From contig JAEWLO010000476.1 of NCBI GenBank assembly GCA_023457475.1, forward strand, positions 1-8,538: a DNA stretch of 8,538 bases, given 5' to 3'. Source of the DNA: Pseudomonadota bacterium. GTDB lineage: Bacteria > Pseudomonadota > Gammaproteobacteria > Xanthomonadales > Xanthomonadaceae. The notes below the pieces were generated by a model. That model had not been told where the DNA came from. It saw only the letters and a program-made list of their open reading frames with translations, and did no database searches. Shown here piece by piece: positions 1 to 4,884 of the stretch (the stretch's first letter is position 1; each line of letters starts with the position of its first letter). Both the position numbers and the translations under genes were made by a program.

Positions 1-37
1 GCCGATCACCGTTATCGGCGGTCGTCTGGCGACCGAT
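1..37 (-). other. Overlapping inverted repeats just downstream of pnuC
   Basis: Directly after the transporter stop codon there is a 6-bp GC-rich stem with a 5-nt loop (19-24 with 30-35). A second 6-bp stem with a 7-nt loop lies next to it (1-6 with 14-19). A third, mutually exclusive pairing is possible (14-18 with 33-37). No T-tract follows on the minus strand, so this is not a standard intrinsic terminator. It may be a processing or pausing structure, or chance in GC-rich DNA. The window ends here, so it is not visible whether the operon continues. Confidence 0.3.
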
Positions 38-38
38 C

Positions 39-668
39 CTACCGCACCGCGCCGCGCCCGTTCCCGCGCCTGGCATCCGCATGCGCGGCATCCAGGCGTG
101 CGGCATCCGCGCGTGCGGCGCGTGTCCACGCACGCAGGCCCGTCACCGCCAGGCCGATGAACAGCACGTACAGCGCGGCCGTGACGTGCAGCGACTTCAC
201 CGCGTACATGCCGACGTACACCACATCGACGGCGATCCACAGCCACCACGTGGCCACGTGCCGCCGGGCCTGCCACCATTGCGCCACCAGACTGAGCGCG
301 GCCAGCATCGCATCCAGCCACGGCAGCGCCGCATGCGTCCACGTATGCATCGCCGCGCCCAGCAGCACGCCGAACGCTATGCCCACGCCGAGATCACGCA
401 ACAGACGTGGCAGCGGCAGCGGAGCGATCCGGATCCCGCCTTCCGCCGCCGCCGTGCGTCGCCAGTTCATCCAGCCGTAGAGCAGGAACGCGCCGAAGGC
501 GACCTGCAGCAGCGTGTCCGAGTACAGCCGTGCTTCGATGAACACCAGGGCGTACAGGCCGACAGACACCAGCCCCACCGGCCACGCCAGCAGGTGCCGG
601 CGCGCCATCAGCCAGACGCCGAGAATGCTGGCGACGACGGCGGACCATTCGAGCACGGCCGGGTTCAC
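39..668 (-). CDS. pnuC: PnuC-family inner-membrane transporter, probably thiamine-specific (PnuT)
   Basis: A 209-residue, very hydrophobic protein with about seven membrane segments, the usual PnuC size. The family signature is visible: W29-P-x-G followed by L38-Y39, a Q55-x-x-F58 pair leading to Y64-G65-W66-x-x-W69, and a late W-x-W-x-x-x-D segment ending in G-L-R-A-W. PnuC proteins pass vitamin-type substrates (nicotinamide riboside, riboflavin, thiamine) by facilitated diffusion, and the substrate is trapped by phosphorylation inside. The GTG at 668 was chosen because it overlaps the receptor stop codon in a GTGA 4-nt overlap, a sign of translational coupling, and because residues further upstream are receptor antisense-type sequence without membrane character. 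The upstream TPP riboswitch makes thiamine the likely substrate; this is inference, since sequence alone does not separate PnuT from nicotinamide riboside transporters. The C-terminal tail is charged and carries a short tandem repeat. Confidence 0.88.
   Translation of the reverse strand: MNPAVLEWSAVVASILGVWLMARRHLLAWPVGLVSVGLYALVFIEARLYSDTLLQVAFGAFLLYGWMNWRRTAAAEGGIRIAPLPLPRLLRDLGVGIAFGVLLGAAMHTWTHAALPWLDAMLAALSLVAQWWQARRHVATWWLWIAVDVVYVGMYAVKSLHVTAALYVLFIGLAVTGLRAWTRAARADAARLDAAHADARRGNGRGAVR
72..116 (-). repeat. Three imperfect 15-bp tandem repeats in the pnuC 3' end
   Basis: Three adjacent units of 15 bp, each starting GGCATCC on the plus strand, lie at 72-86, 87-101 and 102-116. On the coding (minus) strand they encode the pentapeptides ADAAR, LDAAH and ADARR in the cytoplasmic tail of the transporter. 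The unit is a multiple of three, so changes in copy number would keep the reading frame. Confidence 0.7.
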
Positions 669-2848
669 AGGCCGATCGTCACGGACAGGCGCGCCTGACG
701 CGGTGCGCCGGCGAACAGGTAGTAGTCGCCATCGGTGCTGCCGGTGTCGCGCCAGTAGAAGCGGTCGAACAGGTTGTCCACCGACAGGTTCCAGCGCACG
801 GGACGGTTGCCCAGCGTGTGCTGGAAGCGCAGACCGGCATCGAACACGCCGTAGGACGGTACCTTCACCGCGCCGTCCACGGTCGCCACGTTGGAGGACG
901 CATAGCGCCAACCACCGGCCACGGCCAGGCCGTCGACGAAGGGCAGGGCATAGTCGACATGCACGGTGCCACGCACCTTCGGCACATTCACCAGTTGATG
1001 GCCTTCATACGTGGCCGTTCCGGTATCGCGCGCACGGGCCTGCAGCACGCTGGCGCTGGCGGTCAGGGTCAGTCGTTCGCTGAGCTGACCGTTGGCGGTG
1101 AGCTCCAGCCCGGTATGGGTCTGCTGCCCGCTCTGCACGAAGGTGTAGCCGGCCTCGCTGTCGTCGGGCTGCGCGTACTGGAACGGCTGGGTGGTACGGA
1201 ACAGCGCGGCCCCCAGGATCAGCCCCTCGCCAGGCGCGAACTTCATTCCGACTTCCGTCTGGCGCGATTCCAACGGTTGCAGCCAACTGCCGCCGTTCTG
1301 CGTCCAGAACGGGGCTTCTCTGCCCAGCGACAGGCCGCGCACGTAGCTGGCGTACACGCTCAGCGCGTCGTTCGCCTTCCATACCAGCGCGGTCTGCGGC
1401 AGGAACTTCGAAAGGCGGCTGTGGCGTTCTGGCGTACCCCGCTTGTCGTAGGCGCGTTCGTCCATGCGTACGTAGCGGCCACCGGCCAGCCACTCCCATT
1501 GGTCGCCGAAGGACATGCGGTCGAGCAGGAAGGCCGAGCGCTGCCAGCTGTCCAGGCGGCGCGCGCTGGCACCGGGCTGCAGCGGCGAGGGATCGAACAC
1601 CGGTACCTGCATGTCGGCGATGTTGGCGGTGCCGACGTACTCGTTGACGTTCTGGCGCTTGTCGACCGTGCGATGGAACGCATCCACGCCGAACGACAGC
1701 TGATGCTGCACCGTGCCGGTATGGAAGCGACCGCGCAGCTCCGCACGCAGCTCCTGGTTGACGCGGGTGTCGTCCGGGCTGCGGTAGTCGTAGATGTCGT
1801 AGTCGCCATTCGGGGCGAAGTAGTTGCCGGGGGTGCTGCCATCCGCACAGGCCGCGCTGTAATAGCAGCCGTAGGCGAAGGCGACGTTGTCGTTGATGAC
1901 CGTGCGGCTGTGTCCCACCGACACGCGCGACTGCCAGTCCGGCGTGAAGTCGAAGGTGTGCAGCGCGGTGAGGTTGGTGCTGTCGATCCCGACCGGCTGC
2001 ACCCAGGGCTGGTACCCCAGCATCTGCGACCGGTCCACGTGGCGTGGAATGCCGGTGGCTCCCAGCAGCTGGAAGCCCGAGGCCGAGCGCTGTGCGCTGG
2101 TCTGGTAGTTGGCATCGATCTCCAGTTTGCCGCGTTCGCTGATCTTCCAGTCGGCGGCCAACGCATAGAAATTGCGGCGCCCATCGGCATGATCGATGTA
2201 CGAGTCGCTGTCGTCCCAGGCCGCATTGAAGCGCAGGCCGAAGGTCGGGGTCAGCCAATGCCCCAGGTCGACAGCGGCGTAACGTGAGCCTTCCGAGTCG
2301 GTACCGAGGGTGACGTCGCGCACCTCGGCGGTGCGCTTGCCGACGTAGTTGATCAGTCCGCCGGGAGCCATCACGCCGGCCGCGAGCCCGGCTTCGCCCT
2401 TCAGCACTTCCACCTGGGCGATGTTCTCCAGCGCGAGGCGCTGCTCGCCGGCCATGGACAGGCCGTTGAAGCGGTAGCCGGTCGCCAGGTCCAGGGCGAA
2501 GCCACGGATGGCCACGTTCTGGTAGTAGCCCACCGGGGCGTAGCTGTCGCCCAGCGACGCGTCATGCCGTGCCAGTTCCGACAGGCTGCGTACCTGCAGG
2601 CGGTCGAGGTAGGCGCTGTCGAGGACGTTGACCGAGGCGGGGGTGTCCTTCCACGTGCCCGTGCCGAAGCTGCTGGACGGGACCGCGGTGGCGGTGGCCT
2701 TGTGCGCCTGCACGCGTACCCCGGCCAGGTCGGTGGGCGAGCGCTCGCCGGCATCGGACGACGGCTCGGCGGCGAACAGGGGGAGGGCGGCGCAGAGGGC
2801 GGCGGTCAACAGGGAGACGCGGAAGCAGCGGTTCATTCGATTCGTCAT
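665..2848 (-). CDS. TonB-dependent outer-membrane receptor, predicted thiamine/vitamin uptake
   Basis: A 727-residue outer-membrane receptor that would bind a scarce solute outside the cell and import it with TonB-ExbBD energy. Residues 1-27 form a signal peptide (basic start, Leu/Ala-rich core, cleavage near FAA-EP). A TonB-box-like stretch follows at about 40-47 (D-L-A-G-V-R-V-Q). The plug domain comes next, with recognisable Q-N-V-A-I-R-G-F, V-E-V-L-K-G and P-G-G-L-I-N-Y-V patterns, then a long beta-barrel. C328 and C334 lie in an Asp/Tyr-rich probable outside loop and could form a disulfide. The last residue is Leu, not the usual aromatic. The barrel resembles siderophore receptors, but the TPP riboswitch in its leader points to thiamine. 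ATG at 2848 is preferred; ATG at 2836 (723 residues) is equally possible, and neither has a good ribosome-binding site. A further in-frame TTG at 2917 lies inside the aptamer and is not credible. Confidence 0.9.
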   Translation of the reverse strand: MTNRMNRCFRVSLLTAALCAALPLFAAEPSSDAGERSPTDLAGVRVQAHKATATAVPSSSFGTGTWKDTPASVNVLDSAYLDRLQVRSLSELARHDASLGDSYAPVGYYQNVAIRGFALDLATGYRFNGLSMAGEQRLALENIAQVEVLKGEAGLAAGVMAPGGLINYVGKRTAEVRDVTLGTDSEGSRYAAVDLGHWLTPTFGLRFNAAWDDSDSYIDHADGRRNFYALAADWKISERGKLEIDANYQTSAQRSASGFQLLGATGIPRHVDRSQMLGYQPWVQPVGIDSTNLTALHTFDFTPDWQSRVSVGHSRTVINDNVAFAYGCYYSAACADGSTPGNYFAPNGDYDIYDYRSPDDTRVNQELRAELRGRFHTGTVQHQLSFGVDAFHRTVDKRQNVNEYVGTANIADMQVPVFDPSPLQPGASARRLDSWQRSAFLLDRMSFGDQWEWLAGGRYVRMDERAYDKRGTPERHSRLSKFLPQTALVWKANDALSVYASYVRGLSLGREAPFWTQNGGSWLQPLESRQTEVGMKFAPGEGLILGAALFRTTQPFQYAQPDDSEAGYTFVQSGQQTHTGLELTANGQLSERLTLTASASVLQARARDTGTATYEGHQLVNVPKVRGTVHVDYALPFVDGLAVAGGWRYASSNVATVDGAVKVPSYGVFDAGLRFQHTLGNRPVRWNLSVDNLFDRFYWRDTGSTDGDYYLFAGAPRQARLSVTIGL

Positions 2849-2870
2849 CAGCCAGAGGAGACGAAGCGAA

Positions 2871-2891
2871 GGCACGCACGCGCGTCGTGCC
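2871..2891 (-). promoter_or_regulatory. Hairpin between riboswitch and receptor start (possible expression platform)
   Basis: On the minus strand GGCACG (2891-2886) can pair with CGTGCC (2876-2871) around a 9-nt loop, between the aptamer and the receptor start codon. It is followed by a pyrimidine-rich stretch but no run of T, so a classic terminator is not supported. It could be part of the switching structure or a chance GC-rich stem. The region has no clear Shine-Dalgarno sequence that it could hide. Confidence 0.3.
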
Positions 2892-2913
2892 CGGCGGACA
2901 CTGCGTGTGCTGC

Positions 2914-2996
2914 TCAAAGCTCCCTACGCCGGTGCAAACCGGATCAGGTTCCAAGGGACTCTCTCAGCCTGGCAGATCCAGGCACCCCCGCTTCAA
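2914..2996 (-). ncRNA. TPP (THI-box) riboswitch
   Basis: Read on the minus strand, the segment has the conserved thiamine pyrophosphate aptamer blocks in order: GGGGTGCC (2988-2981), the pyrimidine-binding CTGAGA (2967-2962), CCCTTGGAACCTGATC (about 2957-2942), and CCGGCGTAGGGA (2932-2921). The ends, TTGAAGC (2996-2990) and GCTTTGA (2920-2914), can form P1 with two G-T wobbles. TPP binding in this class usually lowers expression of the gene behind it, here the TonB-dependent receptor and its coupled PnuC-family transporter. The aptamer ends about 65 nt before the receptor start. The mode of control (transcription or translation) is not evident. Confidence 0.96.
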
Positions 2997-3000
2997 TGGA

Positions 3001-3018
3001 CATTTTCACACCAAAACG
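3001..3018 (-). promoter_or_regulatory. Candidate extended -10 promoter and imperfect dyad upstream of the riboswitch
   Basis: On the minus strand TG-T-GAAAAT (3010-3002) resembles an extended -10 element, with 4 of 6 matches to TATAAT. It would start transcription near 2997-2995, right at the first base of the riboswitch P1 stem. No good -35 was found, which is tolerated with extended -10 promoters. The same bases form an imperfect dyad, CATTTT-N6-AAAACG on the plus strand, in a small AT-richer pocket. The position is convincing; the sequence match is modest. Confidence 0.4.
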
Positions 3019-3040
3019 TGGGGAAGCGCCACTCGACGTC

Positions 3041-4150
3041 TCACGCAGCCCTGCGAATGCGGTCCAGCAGGGCCCGCCCCGACGGCTGCGCGAACCAGTC
3101 GGCGTGGCCGAGCAGGAAGGTGTCGTAGGCCACGTCGGCATTGGCCCGCGAACCGGTGATGCCGTCGAAGTACTCCACCTCCGAGAGGGCGAAGTCCAGG
3201 TGCACCAGGGGCAGCAGGTCGGCCAGCAGTGCACCTTCCGCGGCCGTCAACGGGAACACCGTGCGGTAGCCCTCGAGCAGCGCGATGGCGGTTTCCGGGT
3301 GGGCGACCGGGCCGTCCGGGGCCAGCCAGTCCACGGCATTGCGTTCGATCGCGGTGGCGAGATCGAACAGCGTACTGGTGGGCGCGGCCAGTCCAAAATC
3401 GAACACGGTGGTGATAGGGCTCAGCGCGCCGTTACCGTCCCACAGCAGGTTGGAGACGTGCCAGTCATTGTGTCCCCAGCGCACCGGCAGGGCCTGCTGT
3501 CGACCGCCCAGGACGGTGTGCCAGGGCAGGATGGCGCGCGCCAGGTCCGCCTGCCAGGGCCGACCAGCGAGGTAGGCGGCAAGCCGCGGTCGGTGCTGCA
3601 GCATGTGCTGCAGCGCACCCACCGGATCGACGGCGCGGATCAGGTCGTCGCGGGCAACCAGCACGTGGGTTGTTCGCTGGGGAGCGTCGTAATCGGCCGC
3701 TGCCCGATGCAGGTGCGCCAGCATGGCCCCCACCTGGCGCGCCCGGGGCAGGTCGATCAGCGGCGTCCACGACGGCGTGTCGCGGTACAGGTCCACGCCT
3801 GTCCCTTCGGCATGCACTTCATAGGTCCAGGGCGCGCGTTCCAGCGCGGTCGCCCCGTCGCGCGCCGGCAGCACCTTCACCACCGGCAGGCCGGCAGCGG
3901 CCAGGTGAGCGATGAACGCGTGCTCTTCCTGCAGCACGGCGGCGTCGCGTACCCGCACGTGGTGGCGTTTCACGAACACACGACCCTGCGGCCCCTGGAT
4001 CAACGCGGCGGCCGAAAAGGGGCGTGGACTGTGCCAGTGGACGTGGCAGGGCCCTGCCAATGCCGCGTGCCGTGTACCGAGCCAGGCGACATCCGCGTCG
4101 GTGAGTGGAGGCCAATCGGCCGGGACCTGATCGTTGTCCAGGCCCTGCAC
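3041..4150 (-). CDS. APH-fold phosphotransferase (small-molecule kinase), substrate unknown
   Basis: A 369-residue soluble protein of the aminoglycoside/choline-kinase-like phosphotransferase fold. In this numbering the ATP-site lysine is probably K61 in V-F-V-K-R. The catalytic loop is H227-N-D229-W-H-V-S-N234, matching the HxDxxxxN Brenner motif, and the metal-binding aspartate is D251 in V-F-D-F-G. All key residues are present, so an active ATP-dependent kinase is expected. Relatives act on aminoglycosides, choline, homoserine, thiamine (ThiK) or proteins (SrkA/YihE); none can be singled out. It lies 17 nt behind the response regulator, so co-transcription is likely, and its stop is 44 nt before the TPP riboswitch. 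The GTG start at 4150 has a GGA six bases upstream. An in-frame TTG at 4171, overlapping the regulator stop as TTGA, would give 376 residues and cannot be excluded. Confidence 0.82.
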   Translation of the reverse strand: MQGLDNDQVPADWPPLTDADVAWLGTRHAALAGPCHVHWHSPRPFSAAALIQGPQGRVFVKRHHVRVRDAAVLQEEHAFIAHLAAAGLPVVKVLPARDGATALERAPWTYEVHAEGTGVDLYRDTPSWTPLIDLPRARQVGAMLAHLHRAAADYDAPQRTTHVLVARDDLIRAVDPVGALQHMLQHRPRLAAYLAGRPWQADLARAILPWHTVLGGRQQALPVRWGHNDWHVSNLLWDGNGALSPITTVFDFGLAAPTSTLFDLATAIERNAVDWLAPDGPVAHPETAIALLEGYRTVFPLTAAEGALLADLLPLVHLDFALSEVEYFDGITGSRANADVAYDTFLLGHADWFAQPSGRALLDRIRRAA

Positions 4151-4167
4151 GCGGTGTCCCGGGGTGC

Positions 4168-4806
4168 TCAAAGCTTGCTGTCGCGGAGATAGTCGAAGAG
4201 TTCGGCGTCGCCCTTCAGCCCGAGTTTGAGCATGGCATCGCCTTTCTGCCGGCTGATGGTGCTCACGCTCTTGTGCAGATGCAGGGCGATTTCCTTGACG
4301 GTCTGCCCTGCGCCCAGCAGGCGCAGCACCTCGACTTCCTTGGGCGAGAGCGTGCGGGTGTCCTTCTCCTCCACCGGGTGTGTGCCGATAGCGTCAATTC
4401 GATCGCGCAGCGACTGGCTGAGGTAGGACTGGCCACGACAGACGGCGAGGATGGCCTGCGGCAGTTCGTGCAGAGACGAGGCCTTGTCCACCACCCCCCG
4501 CACACCGGTGGCGACCACCATGCGCAGGATGGCGACATTGTTGGCGACGCTCAGCATCACGACGGGCAGCTCAGGATAGTGGCGACGGATCATGTTGATC
4601 ATGGTGAGGCCGTCGGCCTGCGTGCCACCCGGCATGGAATAGTCGGTCACCAGTACATCGCAGGGATGCGCCTTCAGCAGCTCCATCAATTCCGCCGGGC
4701 CATTGGCCTCGGCCACGACCGTGCCGAAGCCGGAGCCTTCAATGATGCCTTTGGTGCCGACGCGGACGACCGGATGGTCATCGGCAATGATGATGCGCAG
4801 GGTCAT
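4168..4806 (-). CDS. NarL/LuxR-family response regulator, RcsB-like
   Basis: A 212-residue two-component regulator. The receiver (about 3-120) has the acidic pair D9-D10 in I-I-A-D-D-H-P, phospho-acceptor D55 in V-T-D-Y-S-M-P, switch residue S86 and invariant K108. The LuxR-type helix-turn-helix (about 150-207) starts T-L-S-P-K-E-V-E-V-L-R-L-L and has recognition-helix residues S-V-S-T-I-S-R-Q-K. The wording I-S-R-Q-K-x-x-A-M-x-K-L-G and D-Y-L near the end is distinctly RcsB-like rather than BvgA- or EvgA-like, and the domain order and length match RcsB. It should bind DNA as a phosphorylated dimer. It is divergent from the hybrid sensor kinase, its probable phosphodonor, and precedes the APH-like kinase gene. 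ATG at 4806 has no obvious Shine-Dalgarno sequence, and a possible -10 lies only five bases before it. The target genes are not visible. Confidence 0.92.
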   Translation of the reverse strand: MTLRIIIADDHPVVRVGTKGIIEGSGFGTVVAEANGPAELMELLKAHPCDVLVTDYSMPGGTQADGLTMINMIRRHYPELPVVMLSVANNVAILRMVVATGVRGVVDKASSLHELPQAILAVCRGQSYLSQSLRDRIDAIGTHPVEEKDTRTLSPKEVEVLRLLGAGQTVKEIALHLHKSVSTISRQKGDAMLKLGLKGDAELFDYLRDSKL

Positions 4807-4884
4807 GGACTAGTATTGCCTGTACGGCACCGGCCCAACGGGGCCCGCCGGAATGTGGGAATCATTTTACGGAGATAGGACCGC
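4807..4884. promoter_or_regulatory. Divergent promoter region of the two-component system
   Basis: This 78-bp gap must drive both genes. The palindrome ACTAGT (4809-4814) carries a -10-like TAGTAT on the plus strand (4811-4816) and AATACT on the minus strand (4817-4812). The minus-strand copy would put transcription start at or next to the response regulator ATG, that is, a leaderless message. An imperfect GC-rich dyad follows: CCGGC 4830-4834 with GCCGG 4847-4851, or alternatively GGCCC 4832-4836 with GGGCC 4841-4845. It could be an operator or a leader hairpin of the kinase mRNA. The kinase ribosome-binding site is AGGA (4877-4880), with a further GGAG at 4871-4874. The -35 elements are poor. 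Confidence 0.45.

Noticed and set aside
1..35. Intrinsic terminator after the transporter gene
   Set aside because: Hairpins are possible but no T-run follows on the minus strand, so only a low-confidence structural feature is listed.
669..911. Upstream extension of the transporter frame to 911
   Set aside because: The extra 81 residues are Arg-rich out-of-frame reading of the receptor C-terminal region. The membrane protein begins naturally at the GTG overlapping the receptor stop.
818..2287. 489-codon plus-strand frame opposite the receptor gene
   Set aside because: Antisense shadow of the receptor, with no family signature and no ribosome-binding site noticed; the minus strand has clear plug and barrel features.
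2849..2917. Longer receptor start at TTG 2917
   Set aside because: It lies inside the riboswitch 3' P1 strand and would put a basic stretch before a good signal peptide; ATG 2848 or 2836 gives a normal export signal.
2564..4192. 542-codon plus-strand frame across the receptor start, riboswitch and kinase gene
   Set aside because: It runs through a well-defined aptamer and antisense to an intact APH-fold kinase; the composition is shadow-like.
4168..4806. Orphan quorum-sensing LuxR regulator
   Set aside because: It has a full receiver domain with phospho-acceptor D55 and no acyl-homoserine-lactone-binding domain, so it is a two-component regulator.
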